DNA of 64,000 nt from Undaria pinnatifida (taxonomy: Eukaryota > Sar > Phaeophyceae > Laminariales > Alariaceae): positions 9,833,805 through 9,897,804 of the forward strand of contig JABAKD010000030.1 in assembly GCA_012845835.1 (NCBI GenBank), in the 5' to 3' direction. Below the pieces are notes generated by a model. That model saw nothing but the letters and a program-made list of their open reading frames with translations, was not told the origin of the DNA and did no database searches. The position numbers and the translations under genes were made by a program. Shown in pieces: positions 25,301 through 33,942 of the stretch (position 1 is the first letter of the stretch; every line of letters begins with the position of its first letter).

Positions 25301-27365
25301 AACTCGTACTATTCTGTACGCAGTGACGCCATCACGAACTGTCGAATGATGCTGCTCCCTGTTGTCGTTTGTCTGGTCGAGTTACACAAACCGCGAAACT
25401 TGAGAAGCCTCCTGTTAATTTCTTGGTACCGGGTACTGCACATAATATTGGGACGGTGTGACGATGTTGCTACTCTGTCCCACCATACGAGGTCGTATAC
25501 AAACGGGGGACATCCGATTTCAACTTATCTCCATGCATAGGGGCTCCCTTTTCCCCTCATGCCCATGCACTCCCCCCCCCCCGCGAAAATTTGCGCGTGT
25601 CGAGGGTTGGTTGATACTACTGCTGTATTGAACTTGTCTGCATGAACTTGTCTGCTTGAACTTGTCTGCTTGCGCTGAGTGTGGACTTTTCTTGCTTCAA
25701 TATTTAGCTGAAACAGTCAGTGTTCCATCTGCCGAACCTGGCTGAACCGAGCGTACCGTACCCAAATGGAGCCACAGGTACTTTTGCTACACGTACCCAG
25801 TGGTCATATATATCATATAATACGAGCAACTGCTATGTCATACAAGTACCAGTATAATCCGTCCGAGAGGCTCCGGAAGAGAGCACGAGTATCATACGAT
25901 CATAACAGCCATGTTCATTCAGCTTGCGCTGCCGGGGTTGTAACGAAGACCACTGATAGGGACAGCTTACGCTATACCTACAATGGGATCCTAAGGGTGC
26001 GCCAGCTAGCGTTGGGCTGCGAAAGCAACTGAGTTAAATCGACACACGACGCGTATGAAAATACGTGGAAGTGTGGTGAGCTAGAGCTTTATTTTTCCCC
26101 ATCCGCCGGAGGATAAAAAAACAAACAAAAAAGAAGCATGTTCATTCGGTCGGCATCGGCACTTGTGCGAGATTTTTTTTGTAAACAAAAAAATGGGACC
26201 CTCCCCATTAACAAAAACTCACCCACACACCGGTAGTATATTACAAGTACAAACAACGCAGGTTGCAAAGATGAGTATTGACCCGAAATTCGTCGAACTC
26301 ACGGCTGACGTCCTTGAAATATTATGTATATACATACGTGAAATACATTGGGGATTGCATGTACATGTTGGGTCCAGCGGGCTCGTCGGGAGACCGGGAA
26401 TGGAACATAAGTTACTATGCAATCAACGCGATTGTCACACAGCTCAGCTGCTGCGGGAGATGGCAGACCCGAGGAACAGAGATGCTCGAATTGCCTTGCT
26501 TGAGAGGGGGAGATCATGGTGCAGCAGCAAGTGAAGTTGCTGCATGGCATCGACACTGAAATCCGACCCCCCCTCCCGCCTCTCGCAAGAGTCGCTCGTA
26601 ACACCTTGGACGAAAAGTATACTGACTTTAGTACCGTCGTTGTACGCTGGTGGTATATACCAACAGGCATAATATATCAGTAGTCCCGGAAAAGAACACG
26701 ACGAGCGAGTACGTACCACATTCTCAAGCGCAAGAAGTATGGGCGAAAAGGGTAAAATTATCAGAAGCTACCCGTTTGTTGGGAGGCAACACAAAGCCTT
26801 GGGAGAACACCATACAGGTACAGGTACGTGGTACTAGTACCTTGTACTCTGCCGTGGGTACGTGGCGTGAATGTCGCGGGACCGACGGGAGAATAATATT
26901 TTATATCAAATTAGTACTGCTGCTGTCTGCTGTAATGAATGCTCCTATCTATGTAATCGAAAACATGGATGGCGAGGGGGTCAGTTCGATACAGCACGTC
27001 GGATCGATCATCATTTGTCCGCAAATCGCTCGGCGCGTCGGGGAAAAAACAGGTACACCCAAGGACGGCTGGCACAGCAGTGTCCTCTCTGGAGACCCTC
27101 TTGGCTCTCGCAGGTCGTATTCAGCCTATAAGCCCAAACTACGCCAATTGAGGCGGCCGGCCACAGCAGCAATTCACAATGGTAGAGAAATCAAATCTCA
27201 ACGATATTGCGCCATTTCGAAATAAACAAACGAAAACACAAAAATATCGTTCACAGCAGACCTTGTTGGACACGTTCCGCCAGAGCCCCGCCCTGCCTAG
27301 GTAGCTGTGCAGCTGCTGCGACGCCATGCTGATGGTCTTCAAAAGACCATCGGTGTTCAATCCTC
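13246..27365 (-). CDS. TBC-domain (Rab GAP-like) protein with ankyrin-like 3' exons
   Basis: TBC domains accelerate GTP hydrolysis by Rab GTPases in membrane traffic. Exons (minus): about 27365-27262, 24936-24767, 18568-18433, 17565-17449, 16979-16899, 16192-15953, 15174-14971, about 14475-14390, 13795-13568, and possibly 13371-13246. Exon phases agree from 27262 to 15953. Across the joins one reads AEEEIN|RDILRT, then INRVLNALAHVDDMGYCQ|GQNYVVDVMM, then YRKE|VPMLAGYM and LPKLAAHFE|AEHYPPPLYALEW. This is the core TBC order, including the GYCQG motif. The usual catalytic Arg context is altered (RDILRT in place of a typical DxxRT). The following exons change character; the one at 13795 encodes an ankyrin-like unit. 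Whether they belong to the same gene rests on strand, spacing and mostly compatible phases. The phase from 14971 into the next exon is unresolved. Confidence 0.78.
13568..13795 (-). CDS. Ankyrin-like exon
   Basis: Strong acceptor TTTGTTTCAG. Encodes GVGGADANGVDSRLLSPLHL then VALFNRPDVARVLLMCGA, close to the ankyrin consensus (GADxNxxDxxxxSPLHLAxxxxxxxxxxxLLxxGA). A GTGAGA donor lies at 13566; reading through instead gives a stop at 13517. Confidence 0.68.
13860..14015 (+). repeat. GGGT/GGTGGGTA simple repeat in an intron
   Basis: About 150 bases of GGTGGGTGGGT-type repeats with a longer imperfect unit containing CGGTGGGACGGGGGGTA. Many runs of three or more G could form G-quadruplexes on the plus strand; the gene is transcribed from the C-rich direction. 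Confidence 0.7.
14390..14475 (-). CDS. Candidate exon with helix of an ankyrin-like repeat
   Basis: Encodes SDHERHLLASESLRFVITNG then GHSKAAAFLL, ending CTG before GTGTGT in phase 0. Joined to 13795 it reads AAAFLL|GVGGADANGVDS, where an ankyrin repeat would end and the next begin. The 5' boundary is unclear; none of the nearby AGs gives phase 0. Confidence 0.55.
14971..15174 (-). CDS. TBC gene, downstream exon of unknown domain
   Basis: Acceptor CGTGGAAG, donor GTAAAT. Encodes VLVRALSDGGGKAAEVKRSR, then GPDYLLVLRSRHCQTMGLVE and LREEAKNGLLVQNSELQ. It enters in phase 0, matching the previous donor. No domain recognised. Confidence 0.65.
15375..15545 (-). repeat. SINE body fragment
   Basis: Contains the family landmarks GTAACT-AGxxCCxGGGTCAC, a C run, GGTACGTGCCTTCGTTTTTA and CTCGTAGACTCGTGTAGAA. 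The tRNA-like head is missing. It lies in the TBC-gene intron between 15953 and 15174. Confidence 0.5.
15953..16192 (-). CDS. TBC gene exon, C-terminal part of domain
   Basis: Starts after CAATCCAG with AEHYPPPLYALEWITTLFGL, the conserved xPxLYAxxWxxTLFxxxxP segment, and continues LFLAGARNPVLRMCVSLLGG and LLTLDQEGLLKEF, ending EE before GTGGGT. A TBC domain normally ends within such a stretch. Confidence 0.9.
16899..16979 (-). CDS. TBC gene exon (LPKLAAHFE)
   Basis: An 81-base exon in phase 0, bounded by CTGTAAG and GTATAC. Encodes VPMLAGYMDKFEEQLRLRLP then KLAAHFE, matching the TBC LxxYxxxxEExLxxxLPxLxxHL segment. Confidence 0.85.
17449..17565 (-). CDS. TBC gene exon starting GQNYV
   Basis: Acceptor GCGACAG, donor GTGAGT, phase 0 at both ends. 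Encodes GQNYVVDVMMKAGLPERETF then CLFLYLLRQGHLHGIYRKE. It completes GYCQGxNY and continues through the helix where TBC proteins have xxAFxxLxxLM. Confidence 0.9.
17840..18130. other. GC-rich intron stretch, no exon needed
   Basis: Open frames exist on both strands here (for example NRGAAPTASALLSLVWRKT on the minus strand). The flanking TBC exons join exactly at GYCQ|GQNY, so no coding exon is required between them. It might be an alternative exon or chance. Confidence 0.3.
18433..18568 (-). CDS. TBC gene exon ending GYCQ
   Basis: Follows GCGCATCAG. Encodes DILRTVRSITGLLLDFSQDQ, then GDFAGSINRVLNALAHVDDM and GYCQ, up to a GTGCCA donor in phase 0. This is the TBC segment around xRVLxAYxxxDxxxGYCQG; the GQ needed to finish the motif starts the next exon. 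Confidence 0.88.
19150..19790 (+). mobile_element. Foldback-type repeat copy
   Basis: Starts at the conserved terminus (TATAAAAATAAAAATACACT) and runs through two poly(G)-ended modules at about 19500 and 19665. It abuts a truncated mariner copy at about 19790. It lies in the 6.2-kb TBC-gene intron. Confidence 0.6.
19790..20357 (-). mobile_element. Truncated Tc1/mariner element, transposase pseudogene
   Basis: The right end reads TACTTCCTTTGTCCCAAATG on the minus strand, a mariner/Stowaway-type terminus beside TA. About 230 bases in, a frame encodes LPVGRRYAMAVEIALSLSLP then GVSGPMAERYGVGSAYPR, an in-frame TAA, then WAECEAQIEETGELDLSNKR and RSGRPSLLTPTESAALRKIN. This resembles the N-terminal DNA-binding region of Tc1-like transposases. 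The copy ends abruptly at foldback sequence, so the catalytic part is missing. Confidence 0.65.
20870..23875 (-). mobile_element. LINE (non-LTR retrotransposon) remnant, interrupted
   Basis: Minus-strand pieces give ordered reverse-transcriptase landmarks: WRTGEVPRQWKDATIKVLHR (near 23700), GFRLL and CFVDLQK (near 23430), YDSVVRELLW (near 22230), then TVWEKKTEIMLLRTPNQTP (near 21780), LYGCVTWTLG (near 21500), NRMSYAKGLNKAQCES (near 21370) and KWYRGMVKAADSFMARWH (near 21080). Frameshifts and stops break it throughout. It is 5' truncated and is split by a 1.18-kb insertion between DLQK and YDSV, inside catalytic motif A. Confidence 0.85.
22242..23417. mobile_element. Nonautonomous mariner/Stowaway-type element nested in LINE
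   Basis: Its ends are inverted repeats: CTTCCTCTGTCCCA on the left and, reverse-complemented, CTTCCTGTCCCAAA on the right. It is flanked by TA at 22240-22241 and 23418-23419. Length is 1,176 bases. It encodes no transposase. Inside are a 125-bp tandem duplication (about 22560-22810) carrying CGACAGACAGCCTCGACAGT, a third copy of that motif near 23009, and a short inverted pair (AAGATGTCGGTCGGCAG at 22528, opposed at 23038). Confidence 0.75.
23876..23940 (+). repeat. Foldback-family fragment
   Basis: A 65-base piece of the foldback terminus (GATAAAAATAAAAATACACT then CCAGCTGCGAGATCAAAG) sits exactly between the 5' end of the LINE and a SINE body. Confidence 0.6.
23980..24312 (-). repeat. tRNA-derived SINE
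   Basis: Read on the minus strand, the head starts GCCGGTCGCCGATGTGG, with an A-box-like TTGGTCACGCTTGAATGG and a B-box in GGGGTTCAAATCCCACGTGG. The body follows with family landmarks shared with other copies. Confidence 0.6.
24767..24936 (-). CDS. TBC gene exon, N-terminal part of domain
   Basis: After GGGTGCAG the exon encodes LAEKGTRLAPCDAKALKDLC, then WMQRVPPAVLASYRALYVVL and EEEINR. The phrase RVPPAVLASYRALYVVLRGD occupies the place of the TBC xVPxxLRxxxW segment. The exon ends two bases into an Arg codon before GTGCGA. The next exon at 18568 supplies the third base, giving EEEINRDILRTV. Confidence 0.75.
25200..26100. other. Intron of TBC gene, no exon recognised
   Basis: Part of the intron 27261-24937. 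Open stretches exist but none has coding bias or a recognisable family. A direct repeat of GAACTTGTCTGCT near 25628-25668 is the only small-scale structure noted. Confidence 0.3.
26185..26335 (+). repeat. Dispersed repeat family E
   Basis: The stretch with GTATATTACAAGTACAAACA, GTTGCAAAGATGAGTATTGA and CTCACGGCTGACGTCCTTGA recurs at 58395-58530 with few changes and at 54445-54520 more diverged. It looks distantly related to the foldback terminus. Confidence 0.55.
26420..26560. other. Coding-like block of uncertain strand
   Basis: On the plus strand, after GTCACACAG, one frame reads QLLREMADPRNRDARIALLE followed by RGRSWCSSK and a stop. On the minus strand another reads MQQLHLLLHHDLPLSSKAIR. 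Neither joins the flanking TBC exons in phase, so no gene is assigned. Confidence 0.25.
27262..27365 (-). CDS. TBC gene, most 5' recognised exon
   Basis: Encodes NTDGLLKTISMASQQLHSYL then GRAGLWRNVSNK, ending AAG before a GTCTGC donor in phase 0, which fits the next exon at 24936. Its acceptor side is uncertain because a stop lies just upstream. GC-rich codons support coding. The start codon of the gene is not identified. Confidence 0.55.
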
Positions 27366-27642
27366 ACGCCGCGCTGTGATTTCCTCCGAATACAAGCTGC
27401 TCACTGCAGTTGTTCGCCGTTGTTTTTCTGGGTGTTGAAAGTTTTGTTGTGTGGTTTTGTGTTCGGTGCTTCTTCAGGGAGTTCCATTATTCCAGATTCG
27501 CCTTTTTGCATTTCACCATTTTGCGGTTGCGGCGTGAGGTCATTCGCTGTTCGGTTGCACACCGCGGTGTGCTCTGTCCTCCAGAGCTGCTGTGCTGTGC
27601 CACCGCGTACCAGGAGCCTCTTGCGAACCAGCCAACCGCCAC

Positions 27643-27840
27643 ATGGTTACCGAAGTTCCTTCTCGCCCTCTTGTACCTCCGTCCGTTATCCCAGACCAGC
27701 ATCAAGGTTCGAAGAGCGACTTTGGCGGAGAGGTAGACATCGAGGAGGCTATCGATCGCCACAGCTGCTCCTTCGATTACTACAAGTTGGAGGAGTGCCT
27801 TGGCGAGCACGATCGAGACTGGAGAAAGTGCCAAGTACAG
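27643..27840 (+). CDS. COA4: COA4-like twin CX9C protein, first coding exon
   Basis: COA4 is a small mitochondrial intermembrane-space protein needed for cytochrome c oxidase assembly, folded by disulfides between CX9C motifs. The ATG at 27643 starts MVTEVPSRPLVPPSVIPDQH; after an acidic stretch the frame reads HSCSFDYYKLEECLGEHDRD then WRKCQVQ. CSFDYYKLEEC is a perfect CX9C. HDRDWRKCQ matches the family's conserved HxDWRxCQ, with one extra residue in the loop. The exon ends in phase 0 at GTAAAT, three residues into the second CX9C, so the last Cys must lie on a downstream exon that I could not locate. CHCHD relatives are the main alternative. Confidence 0.7.
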
Positions 27841-28254
27841 GTAAATAGTGTCTTTGTTGCAGTGATATGTTGCTGATTTCGTGCCTGGGATGTGCATTTT
27901 GAATATCTGACGGCCGCTCACTGGCGAGGCAACTTTAATGAAGGCCTCACCCCAAACCTTCGAGGGGTACTTCGGACTACTTGAAAGCCCCAAAGCCCTT
28001 CCTATTTTAATTCCAAGTAATTTGTCCCCAAAGGCAGGTTTCCAGTTGTAAAGGCGTTGAGTGTTGAGGGCAGGGGCACGCGGTACCGCGCGCGGTACTG
28101 GATGGGACCGTCCTCGCCTTTTTTTCGGGTCTTCCCGAGGGAAGGTTTGGGAACGGGTTCCCGTTTATTTCTCGGGACGGGAATGGGGCGTGAAGGTTGG
28201 AAGCCATTCGGTTGACGGGATGGTGTTGGAGCACTGCTGTATGGTACACGATTT

Positions 28255-28435
28255 ATTAGTGGGACGGGACGGGTCGGGACGGGATCGGGGAACGGGTAGG
28301 GTCATCGGTCGGGACCATAGTCCGCACATTGGTCGGGAAAGCGGCCGGGGGTATGGTCGGGAACTCGGTCGGGGATATGGTCGCGAACATGGTCGGGAAA
28401 TCGGTCGGGAAATAGTCGGGAGGCGCAGCGGGATG
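28255..28435 (+). repeat. GGTCGGGA-type tandem repeat
   Basis: About 180 bases of irregular 12-18-base units around GGTCGGGAA, such as CATGGTCGGGAAATCGGTCG. A looser form starts at 28060. Related GGGACGGGAA sequence lies at 31190-31345, and in reverse orientation at 30800-30860 and 31365-31425. Confidence 0.65.
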
Positions 28436-29044
28436 GTTGGGACCACGATCGCGAAGGCGAATAGGTTGTGTTTTGTCTTCACATCAAACAGCAAATAAAC
28501 CGTTCTGCTTTCTACCCAACATCAGTACACGCAGCGTTCGTGCTGACTCGTCATCCGAGAGATACAAATTGTGTGGTCGCAGAATGCGAGACAGAGAAAA
28601 CCAGAACAATCGCAATTAAACAAGGTAAAGCAAGTGACGTGATAGCGTACTGGGTACGAGAACACAGCACAGAATATGCCAAACCATGAAAAAACAATGA
28701 CTATAAAAAGCCATGAAGCCGACAGAGTTTTGAAGAATGTGATGCAAGAAAATCAGAAAAAGGCTGCAAGAACAACAACAAACTTGCTTGTTAAGAGGAA
28801 CAGATAACTGCTGCACGGGCGAAACAACACGAAGAGGAGGAAGGAGCATAAGGCCGGCTGAGAGGGAAAGTAAGGAGCAAAGGAAGAAACAAGGCGGAAA
28901 AAAAAAAAAGTCTCTTTGCTGCCGCTTTCGCGCTCCCCCCATTGAACTTGGCGAAAAAACAAAACAAAGCAACTACCACTGACTTTAAGGTATAGGGATA
29001 TATGATATTTATAGTAGCGCACGTTCCACTTACTATTAGACGAA

Positions 29045-29705
29045 TCGGTACTTTGCCACACGATCTGCCGTTTCGTTTCTGCATTCGTCGACAGCTGTAT
29101 CAGTACGGCTGCCCCCCCCCCCCTTGTCGTTGCTCTTTTGCGTCCTCTGCTGCGTGCCGTAGCCAGCTCTGCTCCGCCTCACCCCTATGCCATCTCGTCA
29201 TGAAGCGGTCCGTCGCGTCGACGATCCCCCGGTACCATTTCCCACACTTCTTAGCCGCCCTCGGCCATACCACCGTCTCTACTCCGAACAGCCAAGGGGA
29301 GCTATCAGCGGACCCCTCCGTGGCTTGGAATACCCTGATGACTGCTATTTAATAGACATTGGGCCCAGTTCTTTTCTGGTCGGCCTGGTCCCGGGTTCTC
29401 CCCACCAGCCATCGTCCCAAACATCACCAGATCGGTCAGCCGCTCATTGGTCGTCCGTTGTACGGCCCCCCGCAAAGAGGAGGCGTCGTTTTGCGGATGG
29501 TCGTCTCAACGCTATCGCGCTGTGCGTTCTTGAGAGCCTTGACGTACGACATGAGGTGGTCGGTGCGTTGTTGGCGCCAGAAGCCAATGATTCGTAGGAG
29601 GAGGTTGTGGTGTGCCGTTCGGAGCTCGGCGAAGTGCTCCTGGCCGAGAGTCGAAATGTGTGTGCATAGCTTTTTTCCCACTCGAGGAGGGCAATTACGT
29701 TCCGC
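29045..29705 (-). mobile_element. Second LINE remnant, 3' part
   Basis: Minus-strand frames give TLGQEHFAELRTAHHNLLLR, IIGFWRQQRTDHLMSYVKAL and a Gly/Pro-rich segment parallel to the 3' part of the LINE at 20870-23875. The shared end carries CGATCTGCC followed by a C run. It is heavily frameshifted and has no RT core. Confidence 0.75.
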
Positions 29706-29715
29706 TGGTTTATCA

Positions 29716-30015
29716 CCGGTCGCGCCGGTGGTGTAGTGACTATAACCTCGAATGCTATAGACCAGGGTTGGTTTTGTTGTTCGAATGCCACGTGGGTCGG
29801 ACTTTTGAGTTTATTGGCGAAAATAGAAAACCAAAGGAACTGAGAAGCGCGTAGCAGCGAAGATAGGCGCAATTCGATTCGGGTTGTCGACGGAAGAAAA
29901 TAGCTGGATTGCCGCGTTACAACACGATGGCGCGTGCGTAGTGGGGAGGGAGGAAAAGAGCCTGCTTGTTGACCCCGGATCTGAGTTTCGTTTAGGGGGG
30001 AAGAAGGAAGAGTGA
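29716..30015 (+). repeat. tRNA-derived SINE
   Basis: The head starts CCGGTCGCGCCGGTGGTGTA, with a B-box-like TTGTTCGAATGCCACG. The body then shows GTCGACGGAAGAAAATAGC, a purine-rich segment and GACCCCGGATCTGAGTT, the reverse complement of landmarks in the minus-oriented copies. Confidence 0.55.
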
Positions 30016-30179
30016 TAATACAGTTAGTATGTGGAAGGGATGAGCAAACAGAATAAATACGCCGAAATTGCTGGTAGTAACTGTACGCGTCATACGTATG
30101 ACATACCCGGTAAGTCAGCTGGGTAAATACAAAAAAATACCGTTTTTTTTTATATATACTTGGATGTATGTATATACAG

Positions 30180-30350
30180 CAGTTTCCGTGCGCAGAACGA
30201 CCCTGGCATTAGCAGGGGAGTCACCGACCTGTATCCTTCACGAGGGTACACCCCCCGTAACACGCGCGATCGAAGTATCACACGCAGCTTGCAAAGCTGA
30301 GTTTTGATGAAAAAAACTTTTTTGGTCGATCTCATGGCTGAAGTGTATTT
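30180..30350 (-). repeat. Diverged foldback-family terminus
   Basis: Matches the minus-orientation terminus (GGAGTCACCGACCTGTATCC, CGCGCGATCGAAGTATCACA, GCAGCTTGCAAAGCTGAGTT) with many substitutions. Confidence 0.5.
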
Positions 30351-30399
30351 TTCATTTTTTTTCGAGCAGAAAAACGCGGTTTGCATCCAAACCTCACGT

Positions 30400-30625
30400 G
30401 CGTACACGGGGATAGGGGATGCAGAAACCCAATCCCCGGGGATGCTGCGGAAACCCGGGGATTTGCCTTAAGTGTGCCCAAGGCCAAAAAAGTTTAAAAG
30501 GCTTGCCACGCGCGACACTCCGCATGGATCGCGCCCAAACCGCCGGCAACGTGAGCCCGACGGTCGAGTTGTGCCTACCCCACCCGACGTTTCGGACAAA
30601 GGTGCGAGCACGAAGAAATGTGCCC
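30400..30625. other. GC-rich block, possible coding remnant
   Basis: Both strands have open frames with reasonable codon bias (minus: RSMRSVARGKPFKLFWPWAH; plus: NPGICLKCAQGQKSLKGLPR ending at a GTGCGAG). It matches no family I know and could be a mobile-element remnant. Confidence 0.25.
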
Positions 30626-31489
30626 GAAGAAAAAATAATAATCACAAATATACATATACATACACAAAATCGGTATGATACAGCATTTCATATTGCGTGT
30701 TTGTAAGATAGTATAATATATAATGATAGAAATCATACGTTGTGTTGTATTTGCTGTCAGAGTCCTGGATGATGTTGGTCGGTAACGAAGTGTCACACGG
30801 TTTCCAGTTCCCGTCCCGTCTCGTTCCCGTCCCGGCCACATTTTCCCGCCCCGACCTTTGCCGCGCTGCGCTATCAATAACTATCTAAGAACTATGAGAC
30901 TGACACAACACATCACGCAGTTCATCAAAGAGAACTGACATCGCGTCACGTCGCACGTATAGCTTACTAGGTACACATCAACGGAGAGCACTGCATAACA
31001 GCTGCCCCTCGTTTTTTCCGCCCGCTTTTTGGTTTATGTAAAACTATTTTAAATTGTTCATACGAAAACTAGAATTCTGGTTGTAACATACAAAAACTAG
31101 AAGTCTGGTTGTAAAAGATGGACACGAAACAACTGCCCCAGTAATGAAATGCGGGATGGTAGACGCTGTGTTCGAACGTGGGGATGAGATGTGAACAACT
31201 TGCCAGGCAGTGGGACGGGAAGAGGTCGGGAAAGGAACAGGCAGAGGGATGGTGAACACTCCGGGACGGGAACAAGACACCTCACGGCGGGATGGCAGAC
31301 GGTAGGAACAGAAACCAAGGACGATAATGGTCGGGAAATCGTGGTCGGGAACAAAATATCACACGGTTTCCCGTCCCCGCCCCGTCACGTTCCCGTCTCG
31401 ACCACATTTCCGGTCGCGACCTTCAGCGCGCATGCCCCTGTTTTCCGTTTTTAAAGGATCGCTTTTACTCTCTAGCTCGACTCGTCAAC

Positions 31490-31800
31490 TCGTAATAGGT
31501 TTCACCCGCAACGACCTTCCGGAAGCTGTGTAGTCACAGGTGTCTTCCCTTCTCCCTCCCGGTACATGCTTTCATTTTTATCGCGCATAGGGGTCAGCAT
31601 TCACACTTTCAGGTTTTTACGCTCGTCGACTTTTGTCGAATTGCTGCTACCTTACGACGCTCTCAAGCTTTCCGCCCGTAAATTTCTCAAACTGTACAAG
31701 GAAAAAACGAGCACGAGCATGCACTCGGGAGGATTCGAATCGGCATTATTGACTTTTAGTAGGGATGAAATTCCCCTGCTACTCCACAGGGGATGCCTAC
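31490..31800 (-). repeat. tRNA-derived SINE
   Basis: Same order as the other minus copies: TCACAGGTGTCTTCCC, a pyrimidine tract, TTTTATCGCGCATAGGG, CGTCGACTTTTGTCGAA, then a head whose B-box is GATTCGAATCC on the minus strand. It ends about 160 bases before the hAT-like element. Confidence 0.55.
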
Positions 31801-32261
31801 AATGTCAAAATCGTACCTGTTATTCGTTTTTTTTATTTGAGATTGCGTGATTGGCCGAAAAATGAAATCACTGCGCTGGCATTTTCACAATTTTGACGAA
31901 AACTGAATTCGGTTTGGATAGCACCTATTGGCATCATCGGTGTAAGAAAAATACCTGAACACTAGGGCTGTGAAGTCGGCTGCATTTCACGACTAATAAC
32001 TAGTCGCTAGTAGGCTTCGCCGACTAGCTGACTTTAGTCGGTCACTTGGCTGGCGTAGCCAGCCAACTTGCTGACTAAAATCGGGAGGGGGAAGCGAGCC
32101 AACCCTCCCCCACCGGCCGGGGGGTTCCCGCTGAAGGGGCCCCCGGAGGGCCCGCCGGAGGTACCTCAGGAGGATCGCGCTGGAGGTCCCCGCTGGAGGC
32201 GAAAAACACGCTATTTGGCTTCATTTTTACACAAGAAAAGCGCAATCAACATCATCAAAAA

Positions 32262-33280
32262 TATACATACACTTCAGCTGTGAGATGGATGATTTCGTCG
32301 AAACTCATCTTTGCAAGCTGTGTGTCATGCGCCGATCGCGCGTGGCACTGGGTGTGTGTCCTCATTTGAGGGCTGGGACTCCTCTTATAACTAACCGGGG
32401 TCAACAGGGTGATGCTAATCAATCTGTGCACGGCAACTACAAAACCCGTTTTTGAGGGGAAATACGTCTGACGGCTGTGGAATGCACCAACATGACGTAA
32501 ATATTATATGCGACCTAAACCTCTTGAAAACCCTCCCCCCCCCCCCCCCCCGCGCCCCCCCCCCCTTTTTTTTTCTCGCTCTCTCTTGCTTGAACGCCCC
32601 ACCTAATGTCGAAATCCGCCAGAGTAATAAACACTTCCACGCCCTGGATATTGCCTCATTATCTTTTTAGAGCCGTCTATGCCGCTGCTGCAATTCCCAT
32701 CCCCCCCCCGCCCCGAACGCCCCCTCCTTCCCCACCACCTGCACCATCGCCTAGACATAGCACCACGCGTGTAGCAAAACCCTACATGTATGCGACCTAA
32801 AGCCCTCCCTCCCCGCCCCCCGCCCCCCCCGCCACATTCCCCCCCCCTCCCCCACGAGAAGGATTTATAGTTCCACGCACAAATTGAGCTGCCACGCCCG
32901 TCCCCTCCCCCCCCTCCCCCCCTCCAGCCCGCCTTTTGATCAAAATCAGGCCCCCACGCCCTTACAAAGTCCACCCTCCCCTCACCGGTTATTCGACTTA
33001 CAGGATTCACTTGGTATACTGATGTATTTCCTTCCGCAGCTGTCAGATGTTGTTCCCCTCAATAACGGGTTTTATGGTTTCCGCGCACAGACTGCCTAAC
33101 ATCACCCTGTTGACCCTGATAGCTACACTGTAGTTGCAAGGGGAGTCGCCGACCTATATCCTTAATGAGGACACACAACTCGTAATACGCGCGATCGGAG
33201 TGTCACACCCAGCTTGCAAAGATGAGTTTCGACAAAATCTTCGATCTCACAGCTGGAGTGCATTTTAATTTTTACAATAT
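32262..33280. mobile_element. Complete foldback-type element inside the hAT-like element
   Basis: The left arm (plus, 32262-32480) and right arm (minus, about 33000-33280) are inverted copies of the family terminus, both with the AT-rich end outward. Between them lie several C-run-ended modules in minus orientation (near 32540, 32700, 32830 and 32910). This is the only copy here with both long arms in the expected order. It encodes nothing recognisable. Confidence 0.65.
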
Positions 33281-33431
33281 AATCGTATGACCGGTGAGGA
33301 GAGGGCGGGGGATTCAAAGGGGGGGACGGGTTAATTGTAACTTAATGATCGTATGAATAAATTGAGCTACTGCATGGATGACTCGAAAGGTAAAACTCTT
33401 GAGATAGTATCACTGGTCGGGTAGTGTTTAT

Positions 33432-33942
33432 AACCCTGAACCCTGGCGGGTTCTCGCGGGTTTGCGGGGTTTTTATATTTTGGTGGGACGACGGGGGAGG
33501 GAGGGGGGGGAGAACGGGGGGGAACGGAGGTGGATGAGAGCGAAATATTTTACCTGCTCGCTAATAACGTATGACCTACATAGATTCCCATAAGTTTCAA
33601 GACCAAAACGTGGCTTCAGTTTATACAAGAAAAACACGAGCACGAGAAGTACAAAAAGTGGAACAAGTATTTCTGCCCCGGACTATAACCCTGAACCCTG
33701 GCGGGTTCTGGCGGGTTTGCGGGGTTTTTTATTTATGGTGGGACGGCGGGGGAGGGAGGGGGGGGAGAACGGGGGGGGAACGGAGGTGGATGAGAGCAAA
33801 ATATTTTACCTGCTTGCTAATAACGTATGACCTACACAGATTCCCATGAGTTCCAAGACCAAGACGTGGCTTCAGTTTACACAAGAAAAACACGAGCACG
33901 AGAAGTACAAAAAATGGAACGAGTATTTCTGCCCCGGACTGG
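33432..33942 (+). repeat. 255-bp tandem duplication
   Basis: Two units, 33432-33686 and 33687-33942, start AACCCTGAACCCTGGCGGGT and end ATTTCTGCCCCGGACT, differing at only a few positions. Each has a G-rich section followed by a normal-composition section. Confidence 0.85.

Noticed and set aside
26444-26560. Minus-strand frame considered as an extra TBC exon
   Set aside because: It reaches a stop before any donor, and the flanking exons join without it.
27487-27993. Minus-strand open frame of 168 codons over the COA4-like exon
   Set aside because: The plus strand has the conserved CX9C and DWRKC motifs; the minus frame has no recognisable domain.
28061-28498. Repetitive Arg/Gly-rich open frame (GREIGREI-type)
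   Set aside because: It is a by-product of the GGTCGGGA tandem repeat.
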